DNA of 64,000 nt from Levilactobacillus brevis ATCC 14869 = DSM 20054 (GCF_001433855.1 NZ_AZCP01000002.1:434001-498000), one strand, 5' to 3'. Shown: positions 51,996 through 61,901, counted from the first letter of the stretch. Notes: generated by a model not told the origin, from the letters alone. A program made the numbers and translations.

Positions 51996-52016
51996 AATAA
52001 AAAAAGGACGGCGCTA
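51670..52016 (+). pseudogene. Decayed membrane-protein gene
   Basis: After a perfect AAAGGAGG and ATG (51670), the frame stops after a few codons. Further on, different frames encode short hydrophobic pieces (GYGFAGIVLEG, VVLVIVKFRYFFYLG, VTFFTWVAGIGLAIRLVKF ...GRR stop near 52016), separated by stops and frameshifts. The pattern fits an inactivated small membrane protein. Too degraded to name. Confidence 0.5.
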
Positions 52017-52025
52017 ATCGCCATC
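51996..52025 (-). terminator. Terminator of the SDR gene
   Basis: GGATGGCG-ATTAG-CGCCGTCC followed by TTTTTTT on the minus strand. Confidence 0.8.
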
Positions 52026-52033
52026 CCACCAGA

Positions 52034-52762
52034 CTAAGCATCCTGCTTAGTCGCTGCAATATCTACTTCACGAATATTAACCTCTTGGGGCATGTCATAC
52101 ATGAACTTAACGGTTTCAGCGACATGCTTAGGATCTAAGGTGATTCCACCCATCGTCGCCTTCCACGCTTCATAATCCTTCAAGGCTGTGTCACTCGTAA
52201 CGTGGGTCAGCAGTTCCGTTTCGGCCGCCCCAGGTGCGACGAGCATGATCCGAACATTTTGTGCGGCATTTTCTTCACGTAAGGTTTCAGATAAGCCATG
52301 TACGCCAAATTTAGACGCAACGTAGGCTGCATGATTTACAAATGTCTTCTTCCCCGCCAAGGAAGACATGTTTAAAATCGTCCCATGTTGACGCTCACGC
52401 ATGCCGTCCAAGACGATTTGGGTGCCATTCAAAACACCCATTACGTTAGTATCTAGCATGGTTTGCCATTCTTGTGGATCTTGATTTTGAACATTACCCA
52501 GTAACATAACCCCGGCATTATTCACCAATAAATCGGTCGGGCCATATTGCGCTTCTGCCTTATGAATAGCAGCCGCAAACTGTTCTTGATTAGTCACATC
52601 CACCTCAGCAACCATAGCGTGGTCAAAGGTCTCCGCTAAGGCTGTCAGTTTCTCTAGTCGACGGCCAAGTAATAAAAGCGGGAAACCGTCAGCGTTAAAG
52701 ATTTTGGCAATCTCCTGGCCAAATCCAGAACTAGCCCCCGTAATCACAACTAATTTTTTCAT
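52034..52762 (-). CDS. Short-chain dehydrogenase/reductase
   Basis: A 242-residue classical SDR: cofactor motif TGASSGFGQEIAK, NNAGVML, catalytic Ser in NMSSLAGKK and YxxxK in YVASKFG. Start at 52762 (MKKLVVITGAS). NADP(H) oxidoreductase of unknown substrate. Divergent from an HxlR-type regulator. Confidence 0.92.
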   Translation of the reverse strand: MKKLVVITGASSGFGQEIAKIFNADGFPLLLLGRRLEKLTALAETFDHAMVAEVDVTNQEQFAAAIHKAEAQYGPTDLLVNNAGVMLLGNVQNQDPQEWQTMLDTNVMGVLNGTQIVLDGMRERQHGTILNMSSLAGKKTFVNHAAYVASKFGVHGLSETLREENAAQNVRIMLVAPGAAETELLTHVTSDTALKDYEAWKATMGGITLDPKHVAETVKFMYDMPQEVNIREVDIAATKQDA

Positions 52763-52897
52763 AATGTACCTCCTAAAAGTTTTTTCATAATAATCTCTGT
52801 ATTTCTCAACAATTCTCAGTATAATGGGAAGCGAACTAAAAACAAGTACGCACTTTGGGGTAACTACGCCTGACCGTTTCCCCCGAAAGGACCCTTT

Positions 52898-53260
52898 ATG
52901 GATAAGCAACCACTCATAGCACCACGCTTTTTAAATGAATTTGACGCCACCATGCAACTGATTCAGGGCAAATGGAAGATCATGATTCTTTATGAACTAG
53001 ACGAAGATGACCATTGCCGATTCGCTGACTTACAACATCACATTCAAGCTGTCTCCCACAAAACACTCACGAGTCAATTGCGTGAATTACAAGCGGATGG
53101 GTTGATTACCCGTCACGACTTTCATACCGCTCAACCCCATGTCGAATATGCATTAACACCCATGGGCCAATCACTAATTCCGATCTTAGATGCCATCTGT
53201 ACTTGGGGCACAACACACATTGATCCGGCATTGATGGCCCGAACCTTGTGTGATGAATAA
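52898..53260 (+). CDS. HxlR-family transcriptional regulator
   Basis: A 120-residue winged-helix protein: LIQGKWKIMILYEL then ISHKTLTSQL-type recognition (here VSHKTLTSQLREL) and the wing VEYALTPMGQSLIPIL. It lacks the N-terminal redox Cys typical of many HxlR proteins. Divergent from the SDR gene with a 135-base shared region, so probably controls it. Confidence 0.88.
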   Translation: MDKQPLIAPRFLNEFDATMQLIQGKWKIMILYELDEDDHCRFADLQHHIQAVSHKTLTSQLRELQADGLITRHDFHTAQPHVEYALTPMGQSLIPILDAICTWGTTHIDPALMARTLCDE

Positions 53261-53291
53261 ACCTAGTAGGCCGACTACCATTTAATCAAGT

Positions 53292-53340
53292 AAAAAGGAC
53301 TCTTTCAGAACTGACAACATTCTGAAAGAGTCCTTTATTT
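53292..53340. terminator. Bidirectional terminator
   Basis: AAAGGACTCTTTCAGAA pairs with TTCTGAAAGAGTCCTTT, 17 perfect base pairs, between convergent genes. Confidence 0.88.
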
Positions 53341-53370
53341 AGTAGAGCACCAGCGCTAGCTAGCTATTGG

Positions 53371-53781
53371 CTAGTCGTCCTTTTTCTTTTTACTACGAGA
53401 TGACTGTTGTCGTTGCTGCCATTCGTCTTTGGTCAGCATATCTTTGACCCGAAGCTTAACCTCGGTCACTCGATAGCCAGTCATGGTGGTCACCGCACTG
53501 GTAATCTTACTCGTCACTTTGGTTAAAATTTCTTCGGCACGTTTCCCATATTCTAGGATGGCATCCAGCTCAATTGCCACGGTCTTTTGTTGATCATCCA
53601 GTTCAATATCGACGCCAGATTGCGGTCGATCACTCTCTGTTAATCGATCCGATAAATTATCAATCAGGTTGCCTTGTAAACTCAGCACACCATCGACTTC
53701 GCTCGCCGTCTTACCCGCAATCTTTTCTAACACCATATCATCAAAAATAATTGTTTGCGTTGCTTCAGGTTGTTTGTCCAT
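53371..53781 (-). CDS. Asp23/Gls24-family envelope stress protein (second copy)
   Basis: A 136-residue Asp23/Gls24 domain protein (EKIAGKTASEVDGVLSLQGN, VAIELDAILEYGKRAEEI). The C-terminus is basic (SRSKKKK). It probably works at the inner face of the membrane, tethered by AmaP. Last gene of the glsB-amaP-DUF2273-asp23 operon; related to the preceding gene along its length. Confidence 0.9.
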   Translation of the reverse strand: MDKQPEATQTIIFDDMVLEKIAGKTASEVDGVLSLQGNLIDNLSDRLTESDRPQSGVDIELDDQQKTVAIELDAILEYGKRAEEILTKVTSKITSAVTTMTGYRVTEVKLRVKDMLTKDEWQQRQQSSRSKKKKDD

Positions 53782-53792
53782 GAGGGCCTCCT

Positions 53793-54212
53793 TTATTTGA
53801 TCTTGTCGTCAGTATCAACGGTAGAATTAGGCTTACCAGCCGCCTGTTCTTGCCATTCTTGCTTACTCATGACGTCATTAATGTGAACTTTAATATCAAC
53901 AACTTCTAAGCCAGTGAAACGCTCGATGTCTTGTTGTACCCGCTGGCAGAGTTGATTAAAAATCTGGCGCATATCCTTACCATATTCAACGGTAATCGTC
54001 ATGTCTAAAGCAGCTTGCTGTTCGCCTACCTGTGCTTCCACCCCTTGGGTTGGATCAGAATCACTGCGGAATCGGTTCGTGAGATTGCTAATCATCCCAC
54101 CTTCTAATGCGAGAACGCCATCAATGTTACGTGATGCCAGTCCAGCAATCTTCTTGATCACATCATCTTCGAACGTTAACTTCGTGGTTAATGTTGGTTT
54201 TTCTGTGGTCAT
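53793..54212 (-). CDS. Asp23/Gls24-family envelope stress protein (first copy)
   Basis: A 139-residue protein with the same fold (KIAGLASRNIDGVLALEGGM, DMTITVEYGKDMRQIF). Asp23 in Staphylococcus lies under the membrane and answers alkaline or cell-wall stress. Eleven bases before the second copy. Confidence 0.9.
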   Translation of the reverse strand: MTTEKPTLTTKLTFEDDVIKKIAGLASRNIDGVLALEGGMISNLTNRFRSDSDPTQGVEAQVGEQQAALDMTITVEYGKDMRQIFNQLCQRVQQDIERFTGLEVVDIKVHINDVMSKQEWQEQAAGKPNSTVDTDDKIK

Positions 54213-54228
54213 AAGACCCCTCCTTTAG

Positions 54229-54411
54229 TTATCTCGATAAGAGTTGTTCAATCCGTTTACCTAGGGCCGAAAGATCTACGCGGACAAACCGACCAATTCC
54301 CCAGCCCACTAGGCCAAACACAGCAACTAACAACATTGCGGGGAAGCTTTGGAAAACCCATACGAGTCCCAAAACGAGACCCCACAGTGCGCCATATGCG
54401 CCATTACTCAT
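54229..54411 (-). CDS. DUF2273 small membrane protein
   Basis: A 60-residue protein with two hydrophobic helices (GALWGLVLGLVWVFQSFPAM, LLVAVFGLVGWGIGRFV). Start at 54411 with GGAGG upstream; the frame to 54474 overlaps amaP. Standard member of the Asp23/AmaP operon. Confidence 0.85.
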   Translation of the reverse strand: MSNGAYGALWGLVLGLVWVFQSFPAMLLVAVFGLVGWGIGRFVRVDLSALGKRIEQLLSR

Positions 54412-54424
54412 GCCACTCCCTCCT

Positions 54425-54970
54425 TTACACGACTGACACGTGACGTTGCCGATCAACTGGTGATAACCGGACAACCGGTTTGACGGCCGTCAAATCTAAT
54501 TGTTGCTGTAAATAAGCATCAATCACTTGGCTAGCCTGTTGTGCCAGCGGATCAATCTGATCCGTTGCACTGACCTGAGCGATGGCGGTCACTCGGGCAC
54601 GCCGGTGGCGTAACAATTTCACCGTTACTCGGGGGTCAACTAAACCCACCTGTTCAACCAGTTGGTGACGTAACGCTTTTTCTAGCGCCGCCTGTGGCAC
54701 TTCCAACATACCAAGCTGATTGGTGAATTGCCATTGCTTCTCGCGTATTGGTTTGAAGATACCGATAACCACTAATCCCAAACCAACGATGCCGGTAATA
54801 ATCACGGCCCCGGCTAAAACATATTTTAACCAAGCCATTTGGGTATAGCTCATTTCTAAACTCCACGCTGAAAGTCCCGGAATCGGCAGCCACCAGCCGA
54901 GCTGAAAGATGGCCAAAGCTAGTAGAATCAGTCCTAGAATCGTCAAAAGTCCTTTGTTGCCTCGTCGCAT
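54425..54970 (-). CDS. amaP: AmaP, alkaline-shock membrane anchor protein
   Basis: A 181-residue protein with two N-terminal TM helices (residues ~8-30 and ~45-70), then a cytoplasmic domain (VEQVGLVDPRVTVKLLRH, YLQQQLDLTAVKPV). AmaP anchors Asp23 to the membrane. Context and layout both support the call. Confidence 0.85.
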   Translation of the reverse strand: MRRGNKGLLTILGLILLALAIFQLGWWLPIPGLSAWSLEMSYTQMAWLKYVLAGAVIITGIVGLGLVVIGIFKPIREKQWQFTNQLGMLEVPQAALEKALRHQLVEQVGLVDPRVTVKLLRHRRARVTAIAQVSATDQIDPLAQQASQVIDAYLQQQLDLTAVKPVVRLSPVDRQRHVSVV

Positions 54971-54982
54971 CGGATCACCGCC

Positions 54983-55240
54983 TTATTTGGCCTTGCCGCG
55001 AACACCAAAGATTGCTGAAACAATCAAGATTAAGATGATGGCCCCTAAGATTGAAGGGACTAATGCCATCCCGGCTAAAGCTGGACCCCAAGAACCTAAT
55101 AGTGCTTGTCCTAACCAAGAACCAATCAAGCCGGCTAGGATATTGGCAATCCAGCCCATCGAACCGCCGCGATTAGTAATTGCGCCTGCCACCGCACCAA
55201 TAATTGCACCAACGATTAATGACCATAACCATCCAAACAT
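54983..55240 (-). CDS. glsB: GlsB/YeaQ/YmgE-family membrane protein
   Basis: An 85-residue, very hydrophobic protein of the transglycosylase-associated (GlsB) family: IVGAIIGAVAGAITNRG then NILAGLIGSWLGQALLG. Start at 55240 after AAGGAGG. First gene of the envelope-stress operon. Confidence 0.9.
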   Translation of the reverse strand: MFGWLWSLIVGAIIGAVAGAITNRGGSMGWIANILAGLIGSWLGQALLGSWGPALAGMALVPSILGAIILILIVSAIFGVRGKAK

Positions 55241-55493
55241 AAGATAACGCCTCCTTTTCATATTAGGTGTTTCCTATCGTTATCATCATAATAACCGATT
55301 AGTATTTCCGATTGCAACCTTTACGCTCACCTGTGAATAATTCTCCAACAGGTTATTTACGCACAATGATCACTCGGCTTATCACTAGTTAATCTGCAGA
55401 AAATAGTTCACCTGAATCTCATCGACAAGTATGTTACAATCGAAAATGCTTGTGTTTTCATCGGAATAATATTTAGGAGGCGCCTCGTTACTT

Positions 55494-56408
55494 ATGAAGT
55501 TTATGACTCACGTCAGTCGTGACTATTTGATTGGCTTCGCTTTAGTCCTTCTGATGGTCGCTGGAGCAACGTTCTTGGACGATCAAGAAATTATCTTGCC
55601 GGAAATTGCTGCATTAACCGCTGGTATGTGGATTTATCACAACCCACGCTGGCTCCATCAACCTTACAAAATTTTTTTAGCGCCTTCCGGTACGGCGGTT
55701 ATTGGCTTTTTAATCAACCAGCTTCCGGTTAACTACCCCATTAAAATTTCGCTAACTTTAGTGGGCATTCTCGTGCTCTTGCGTGAATTACGTTCTCCCT
55801 TAGCACCGGCCTTTGCCACCGGACTTTTACCAATTATTGTTAATGCAACCCACTGGTCATTTATCGGGGCCATTTTCTTGTTTACGCTAATTCTTATGAT
55901 CGGTGTCTTACGACAGGGCCACTATCGCCACGCGATTGCCAGCGATCCGATTCATTTTCAACATATTTTAGGCTTTGCGGCAGTTGCCACAGTCTGGATT
56001 ATCGGTGTTTGTCTAGCGGGACAGCCTCAGATGGCCGGAATTCCTCCAGTACTAGTGGTCTTCTTTGAAGTCCTCCAGCGTCCAACCTACTCGAGTAAAC
56101 TAGCACTCAAACAGATTGCCGCACTCAGTGGCGCAGCAACCATTGGGGTTGTTGGACACTTACTGGTAACCTCATGGCTCCTAGCAACCTTAATTAGCTT
56201 GCCACTCGTTTTACTGCTGCTGACTTTGCTCAACCTAAAACTGCCAGCGGCCTATGCGTTTCCACTCTTGGCACTCGTCTTGCCACCAACCATGTTCATC
56301 CATCTCCCGATTGCGGCTACATTAGCCGCTAGCTTCTTTCTAGGAACCGTCCTAGTTTACCGTAAAATCACGGCTGCCATGACGACGAGCATTACTGAAG
56401 AAAATTAA
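55494..56408 (+). CDS. Polytopic membrane protein of unknown function
   Basis: A 304-residue protein with about nine hydrophobic segments and few charged residues. The SPLAPAFATGLLPIIVN segment recalls HPP- or FUSC-like anion transporters, but I cannot assign a family firmly. Stand-alone; AGGAGG lies 13 bases before the ATG, a slightly long spacing. Confidence 0.7.
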   Translation: MKFMTHVSRDYLIGFALVLLMVAGATFLDDQEIILPEIAALTAGMWIYHNPRWLHQPYKIFLAPSGTAVIGFLINQLPVNYPIKISLTLVGILVLLRELRSPLAPAFATGLLPIIVNATHWSFIGAIFLFTLILMIGVLRQGHYRHAIASDPIHFQHILGFAAVATVWIIGVCLAGQPQMAGIPPVLVVFFEVLQRPTYSSKLALKQIAALSGAATIGVVGHLLVTSWLLATLISLPLVLLLLTLLNLKLPAAYAFPLLALVLPPTMFIHLPIAATLAASFFLGTVLVYRKITAAMTTSITEEN

Positions 56409-56449
56409 AAGGCAGGTTCACCGGTATTTTCCGTTGAACCTGCCTTTTT
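56407..56449. terminator. Bidirectional terminator
   Basis: AAAAGGCAGGTTCA(C)CGG...CCG(T)TGAACCTGCCTTTTT stem between convergent genes. Confidence 0.82.
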
Positions 56450-56502
56450 GATTGTTTAACATTGTCTTCAAGATTTTATTTAAAGACTATGCTTCTAATG
56501 TC

Positions 56503-57894
56503 TTAGAATTCAGCGTTACCCGGTGTCCGTGGGTAAGGAATCACATCGCGAATGTTTTCCATTCCAGTCACATACATCAGTAACCGTTCAAAACCAATAC
56601 CATAGCCAGAATGTGGTGTTTCACCATACTTACGTAGATCCAAGTACCATTGATACTCTTCGGGTGGCAAGTTATAATCCTTAATCTTCTGGGCTAATTG
56701 GGCCTGACGTTCTTCACGTTGACTGCCACCGATTAATTCACCGATTCGGGGAACCAACAAATCAGCGGCCGCAACCGTCTTCCCGTCTTCATTGTCGCGC
56801 ATATAAAAGGCCTTAATTTCCTTAGGATAATCCGTCAGGAAGGTTGGACGTTTATACACTTGTTCACACAAATAACGTTCATGTTCTGCTTGTAAGTCAA
56901 GTCCCCATGAAACGGGCACGTCAAAATCAACTGGCGCTTTTTTCAGCTCTTCGATCGCTTGTGTGTAAGTGATTTGCGCAAACTTTTCATCGCAAGTCTG
57001 GTGCAACCGGTTCAGCAAGTCATCATCAACAGCACTGTCTAGAAAAGCCAACTCGTCTTGCGCATGATCCAATAGGTATTGGACCACATACTTCAGTAAG
57101 CCTTCAGCCTCATTAATAGTGTCCTGCAGGTCAGCAAAAGCCATTTCTGGTTCAATCATCCAAAATTCAGAGGCATGCCGAGATGTATGCGAGTTTTCTG
57201 CCCGGAAGGCTGGGCCAAACGTGTAAACGTTCCGTAAAGCTAAGGCAAACGCTTCAACTGGTAATTGCCCACTAACGGTCAGATTTGTTTCCTTCTTAAA
57301 GAAGTCCTCATGGTCATCCACTCGACCATCTTCAGTCTTTGGTAAATGGTTCATGTCTAACGTTGTCACCCGGAACATTTCACCAGCACCCTCACTATCG
57401 CTACTGGTAATAATTGGCGTGTTAACGTACGTAAACCCATGTTCCTGTAAATATTGATGAATAGCGAACGCTGCCAAAGAGCGAATCCGGAAAACCGCAT
57501 AGAATGTGTTCGTCCGTGGCCGCAAATGGGCCATCGTCCGCAAGTATTCGTAAGAATGCTTTTTCTTTTGCAGTGGATAATCGTTATCTGAAGCCCCTTC
57601 TAACACGACTTCTTGTGCATGAATTTCCAACGGTTGCTTGGCATCCGGTGTATAAACAACCGTCCCAACAACTTTAATCGTCGAACTCAAAGGTAATTTC
57701 GTCATTTCCGCATAATTCTCGAGATCACTTTGCATCACGATTTGTGCGTGCTTAATCGTCGAACCATCACTTAATTCGATGAAACCAACCCGCTTGGACC
57801 CACGGACCGTCTTTACCCAACCGTGTAATGTCACCACTTCATCTTCAGCAAAATGCCGATCGCTAAATAAATCTTTAACTAAAACGTCTACCAT
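56503..57894 (-). CDS. asnS: Asparagine-tRNA ligase
   Basis: A 463-residue class II synthetase: N-terminal OB-fold ([23 protein letters not shown]), motif 2 around [21 protein letters not shown], and motif 3 in [11 protein letters not shown]. AsnS rather than AspS by the [14 protein letters not shown] context and end NAEF. The true start is ATG at 57894; the open frame reaching 58125 lies inside the T-box leader. Confidence 0.93.
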   Translation of the reverse strand: MVDVLVKDLFSDRHFAEDEVVTLHGWVKTVRGSKRVGFIELSDGSTIKHAQIVMQSDLENYAEMTKLPLSSTIKVVGTVVYTPDAKQPLEIHAQEVVLEGASDNDYPLQKKKHSYEYLRTMAHLRPRTNTFYAVFRIRSLAAFAIHQYLQEHGFTYVNTPIITSSDSEGAGEMFRVTTLDMNHLPKTEDGRVDDHEDFFKKETNLTVSGQLPVEAFALALRNVYTFGPAFRAENSHTSRHASEFWMIEPEMAFADLQDTINEAEGLLKYVVQYLLDHAQDELAFLDSAVDDDLLNRLHQTCDEKFAQITYTQAIEELKKAPVDFDVPVSWGLDLQAEHERYLCEQVYKRPTFLTDYPKEIKAFYMRDNEDGKTVAAADLLVPRIGELIGGSQREERQAQLAQKIKDYNLPPEEYQWYLDLRKYGETPHSGYGIGFERLLMYVTGMENIRDVIPYPRTPGNAEF

Positions 57895-57930
57895 GACCTT
57901 ATTTCTCCTTCCATGAATCACCGCAACACC

Positions 57931-58195
57931 AAAAAAAGACCCATCATCCCTATAACAGGGACGAAAGATCTTTCCGCGGTACCACCCAAATTGTTTTAAA
58001 TTCAAAACCAACTTTAATAACGTACTATCATACGCTCCGTTTGATAACGTGTCGGTCACGGCGTAGCCTACTTTAATAATTTCAGCCAGCAACAGAAACG
58101 GGGTTATCCCCAATTGGTGATACACTAAGCTCCCACTATCCTTAGTTCGCTACGCCATCCGACCAGATGGGACATTGACCATTTCTCTTGTTTTT
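57931..58195 (-). promoter_or_regulatory. T-box leader of asnS
   Basis: The T-box core GGGTGGTACCGCGG (57975-57988) is plain on the minus strand, followed by a terminator (57931-57975) ending in GGGTCTTTTTTTGG. Structured stem I sequence lies upstream to about 58195. Uncharged tRNA-Asn would bind the specifier (an AAC in the stem I region is expected) and prevent termination. Confidence 0.88.
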
Positions 58196-58271
58196 GTCTA
58201 TTCAACTACTGTCAGATTATCACAAATCACGGTATGTGACAATACCTGACGACTTCAAACGCCATTATGAT

Positions 58272-59813
58272 TTAGTGAGCTTTTCGATTACGCATTAAGA
58301 ATGCCGCACATAAACCACCAGCAATTACAATTCCGGCAGCAGCTAATGAAACGGCGCGAGTTCCATTGGCATATGCTTGCCAAACAATCTGCTGTACCGC
58401 ATGTCCAAATGGCGTCTGACTCAAACGCGAACTAAAAGCAATGCTGTGACCAGAAAATGGACCGGCATTCACTAATGCTTGATGGATGGCCTTCGCAGCT
58501 GCATGTGGCATATTGACTCGACTGAAGTGCTGAGTTAAATAAGTTTCGTAAACCTTGTTTTGGACCAACCCCAGGCACACAATACCTAGCGTGACCCCGA
58601 TTTGACGAAAGACATTGATTAACCCGGAGGCCATTCCCATTTCGCGAATGGCAACGCCCTCCATCCCAGCACTATTCAATAACGGATTAACAAGCCCATT
58701 CGTAATTCCCATTAAAACCATTCCTGGCCAGAGGGCCATGAATGATACTTTGACCGTCATTGCATTGGCTAACAGTAAAAATCCGATGCCACCTAAAAAT
58801 AGGCTACCGCTGATCATCCACTTCTTAGAATATCGATTTCCCAGATAGCCGGTAATTGGTCCCAGCAGTAATGACCAGATGCTAATCGTTAACTGTCGAA
58901 CACCAGCACCTAGCGCAGAATATCCCATGTAATTTTGCATAAGCGCCGTGAGATACGTATTGTATGAATAAATTCCGGCTCCCAACGCCAGCGCAACCAT
59001 AACGGTTCCTACAAAGTGGGGATTTTTAAACATCGTCAGATTAATCATTGGTTGACTAATCCGTGACTCGACCACAATAAATACGATGAAGAATAGAATA
59101 GCAGCGCCAAACCAGCCAATCATCTGGCTACTCAGCCAGCCCCAGTGCGGATGACTTTCCTTTAAAATCAATCCATAAATCAACGTAAACAAGCTCGCGG
59201 CCGACAGGAACATCCCGGCAAAATCAATCTTTTGGCTACGACTGATGTCCGGTACTTCATCCACATAAATGAGTGTCAGAATAATCGCCACAATCCCAAT
59301 TGGAATATTGACGTAAAAGATTGACCGCCAGCCAAATTGGGCAACTAAGTAGCCCCCAACTAAAGGACCTGAAGCCGATGACAACCCAATAACAGATCCC
59401 AAGATACCTAAGGCGACTCCCCGCTTACTACCTTTAAAGCTTATCGCAACTAGAGCCATTGCCAGCGCGTTCATGCCGGCACCGCCAACCGCTTGCACTC
59501 CCCGACCAATATCTAGCACTAATAGTGAAGGGGCAAGGCCGTTAATAGCTGAGGCCAATACGAAAATCCCTAACGACAACACAAATATCTTTTTCAGGCC
59601 ATACATATCACCAATCTTAGAAACAATTAGCAAAGTTACACCCAATACCAATGAGTAGGCGTTTAATACCCACTGCACGTTATTAAACGATTCATTAAAA
59701 TCACGCACCATCGTTGGCAATGCCACATTGACAATCGTAACATCCAGCAAAGCCATAAAGACGCCCAAAGATAGGGCAACCAGCCCTATCCATTGACGAT
59801 ATGTCTTAGTCAT
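58272..59813 (-). CDS. MFS multidrug exporter, 14-TM (DHA2/EmrB-QacA type)
   Basis: A 513-residue transporter with about 14 hydrophobic segments. LDVTIVNVALPTM is the DHA2 motif D1, and GDMYGLKKIFVLS is motif A. It overlaps the upstream PadR gene by 4 bases (ATGA type), so drug-induced co-expression is likely. Confidence 0.92.
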   Translation of the reverse strand: MTKTYRQWIGLVALSLGVFMALLDVTIVNVALPTMVRDFNESFNNVQWVLNAYSLVLGVTLLIVSKIGDMYGLKKIFVLSLGIFVLASAINGLAPSLLVLDIGRGVQAVGGAGMNALAMALVAISFKGSKRGVALGILGSVIGLSSASGPLVGGYLVAQFGWRSIFYVNIPIGIVAIILTLIYVDEVPDISRSQKIDFAGMFLSAASLFTLIYGLILKESHPHWGWLSSQMIGWFGAAILFFIVFIVVESRISQPMINLTMFKNPHFVGTVMVALALGAGIYSYNTYLTALMQNYMGYSALGAGVRQLTISIWSLLLGPITGYLGNRYSKKWMISGSLFLGGIGFLLLANAMTVKVSFMALWPGMVLMGITNGLVNPLLNSAGMEGVAIREMGMASGLINVFRQIGVTLGIVCLGLVQNKVYETYLTQHFSRVNMPHAAAKAIHQALVNAGPFSGHSIAFSSRLSQTPFGHAVQQIVWQAYANGTRAVSLAAAGIVIAGGLCAAFLMRNRKAH

Positions 59814-60376
59814 AATTTACCTCCACGAGAATCAGTTAACCGTAAGTCCTGTAGTTGCTGATTACTCCATTTAATTTTAGTTTCACTTTCCGCAATTTGA
59901 AGTTCTAACGTACGAATGCTCCAATTTAACGAAGCAAGCCTATCCATCGAGGCCGTTGCGAGTTTCTCCTTCAAATGCAGATAAACCTGTTGATAAATTT
60001 GTAGATCGGTTAAAAGCGCTTCTTTATATTCATTTAGGATCTGGATCTGCACGGCAACCGGCTCAGTTGCCATTCCCTTAAATTTAAACCGATATAAAGA
60101 TTCCCGTTTAGCGTCAGTTGCTACTGGTGTCATTAACATGTCATGTAAGTGCGCGCGACCGGTAGTCGTTAAATGCGCCACTTTTTTCCCACGCGCATCC
60201 GTGGTATCCGTCACGAACGTAATATCTCCTGCAGCCGCTAGTTTATTTAACAAGGGATACATGACGCCATTAGAAATTTTTCGTCGCGGAACCAAAGCGT
60301 TACCCAAGACCTGACAAAGTTTATAGCCAGACATGTCCCGCGAAAGTAACGAACCTAATACCAACAGTTCATACAT
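59810..60376 (-). CDS. PadR-family transcriptional regulator
   Basis: A 188-residue regulator: YELLVLGSLLSRDMSGYKL and the winged helix ISNGVMYPLLNKLAAAGDI are family-typical, followed by the C-terminal helical Vir_act_alpha_C domain. It likely represses the operon with the DHA2 exporter. Confidence 0.9.
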   Translation of the reverse strand: MYELLVLGSLLSRDMSGYKLCQVLGNALVPRRKISNGVMYPLLNKLAAAGDITFVTDTTDARGKKVAHLTTTGRAHLHDMLMTPVATDAKRESLYRFKFKGMATEPVAVQIQILNEYKEALLTDLQIYQQVYLHLKEKLATASMDRLASLNWSIRTLELQIAESETKIKWSNQQLQDLRLTDSRGGKL

Positions 60377-60598
60377 ATTTTGCCTCCATTCAACCCGTCT
60401 AAACGACTTATCAAGTATAGGTCTTTCCGACTGGTTGTCAACAAACTTTTAAAAATAATTGCCCAACCATCAACATATTTCATCAATGTGACGCGCTTTT
60501 AATTACAAAGTAACTGCGCGTTAACACGATTGCAACACTTCTCGCGTATATTACTAGATATCAGATAAATTCGATTAGAGAGAGTGTTTAAAAAATAT

Positions 60599-61000
60599 AT
60601 GTCAAAAATGAAACTTAAAATTGCATCCATTTTGTTGGTATTCGGGTTTTCTTTCGGCATGGTGACCGATGTCACAACGAACCTCTTACCCCAAACAACG
60701 ACAACGGCCCAAGCTTCGACTAAGCTGACCGCTAGTCAAAAGAAGCAAATCGCTAAAATTAACGCTTCCTTATCTAAAAAACAAATGGCCGCTAAGAACT
60801 GGATTGCTTATCACGAATCAAGTTACAGTTATCGTGCGGTAAACGGAAACTGTTATGGTCGTTATCAATTACTAAAATCTTATCTACATGGCAACTTATC
60901 TCCAGTCAATCAGGAAAAAGTGGCTAATTCGTACGTCAAGGGACGCTACGGAACCTGGACAAAAGCCAAAAAGTATTGGCAAAGTCACCATTGGTATTAA
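60599..61000 (+). CDS. Secreted Apf-like protein with lysozyme-fold C-terminus
   Basis: A ~133-residue exported protein: signal peptide, a short KKQIAKINASLSKKQ spacer, then a C-terminal domain WIAYHESSYSYRAVNG, NCYGRYQLL, VNQEKVANSYVKGRYG, WQSHHWY. This is the aggregation-promoting factor/transglycosylase-like domain of lactobacilli. The probable catalytic Glu is in HESSYS. It may act in cell-shape or wall remodelling. Start uncertain (GTG 60584, ATG 60599 or ATG 60608). Confidence 0.85.
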   Translation: MSKMKLKIASILLVFGFSFGMVTDVTTNLLPQTTTTAQASTKLTASQKKQIAKINASLSKKQMAAKNWIAYHESSYSYRAVNGNCYGRYQLLKSYLHGNLSPVNQEKVANSYVKGRYGTWTKAKKYWQSHHWY

Positions 61001-61003
61001 TAT

Positions 61004-61050
61004 AAAAAACATCTCTGCCCAAGCATTACTTGTGACAGAGATGTTTTTTA
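61004..61050. terminator. Bidirectional terminator
   Basis: AAAAAACATCTCTG pairs with CAGAGATGTTTTTT around a 19-base loop. Confidence 0.75.
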
Positions 61051-61097
61051 TATGCAAAGAAACCGCCGTCTCAATGACAGCGGCACTCGTTTTATCG

Positions 61098-61814
61098 TTA
61101 GTCTACAGTTGGATGGTCCTTGGTTAAAGTTTTAATTTCTCCCGGTTCAATCCCAAAGTAATGCTGAATCAGTTGTCGTAACTCAGCCATAGCGGTAGTT
61201 GCTCGTGCTGCTTGGTCAGCATTCATTGATTCCATCACCACAATACCGTTAGTCGTCTCTTCTGTTAGCATCGTCCGTTGTGCCTCTCGCCAATTCAAGC
61301 TTCGGCAAACAGCGCCTTCGTCATCATAATAGATCATCTCACCTTCACGAGCAGGATCATCAGCTTCAGCCCCCAATGGGAAAAATGATTCACCACCTTG
61401 GGCCAGGCCTAAATGTAAATCCCCCGCAATCTTATCACGATCTTCGATGCCCAGCGGAACACCATAACGTAAGGAGATACTATTATAGACGTCCACTAGT
61501 GGTTCGATCGGGGTAAACTCATGACCTTGACTAGCTCGTTTTAATAATGCCTCGATTGATGAACGGGCACCCTTCCGCTTCTTAAACTGTTGATAGGCAT
61601 CCCGCCATTCTGCCACCACAGGATTATCACGAAACGGATCAACTTTTGTAAACTGCTCGGAGGCCACAGTAGCATCGTGCAATAATTGTTGCCGCTCTAC
61701 CTTATTCTCATCCGTATCATGATTATCAAAATCACTAATCCACATCAAGTTAATCTGAGCATCTGGAAAAGTTGTCCAAAAGCTCTTATCAATTACGACC
61801 TGTTTCATTGTCAT
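61098..61814 (-). CDS. B3/B4 tRNA-binding-domain protein
   Basis: A 238-residue free-standing B3/B4 domain, the editing domain of phenylalanyl-tRNA synthetase beta: KKRKGARSSIEALLKRA, LVDVYNSISLRYGVPLGIEDRDKI and REGEMIYYDDEG. Free-standing copies are thought to edit mischarged tRNA or bind a metabolite; role here unknown. Confidence 0.85.
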   Translation of the reverse strand: MTMKQVVIDKSFWTTFPDAQINLMWISDFDNHDTDENKVERQQLLHDATVASEQFTKVDPFRDNPVVAEWRDAYQQFKKRKGARSSIEALLKRASQGHEFTPIEPLVDVYNSISLRYGVPLGIEDRDKIAGDLHLGLAQGGESFFPLGAEADDPAREGEMIYYDDEGAVCRSLNWREAQRTMLTEETTNGIVVMESMNADQAARATTAMAELRQLIQHYFGIEPGEIKTLTKDHPTVD

Positions 61815-61901
61815 GCATTCAACACCCTTTCATCTTTGACCAAGTTAAAACCTTGTCTCTATCATAATGCTTTTTGTTGAAAATGCAACATTACATCAAA
61901 T

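Noticed and set aside
57895-58125. 77-residue extension of AsnS
   Set aside because: It is the T-box leader; AsnRS proteins begin at the OB-fold, and the T-box core and terminator lie within the extension.
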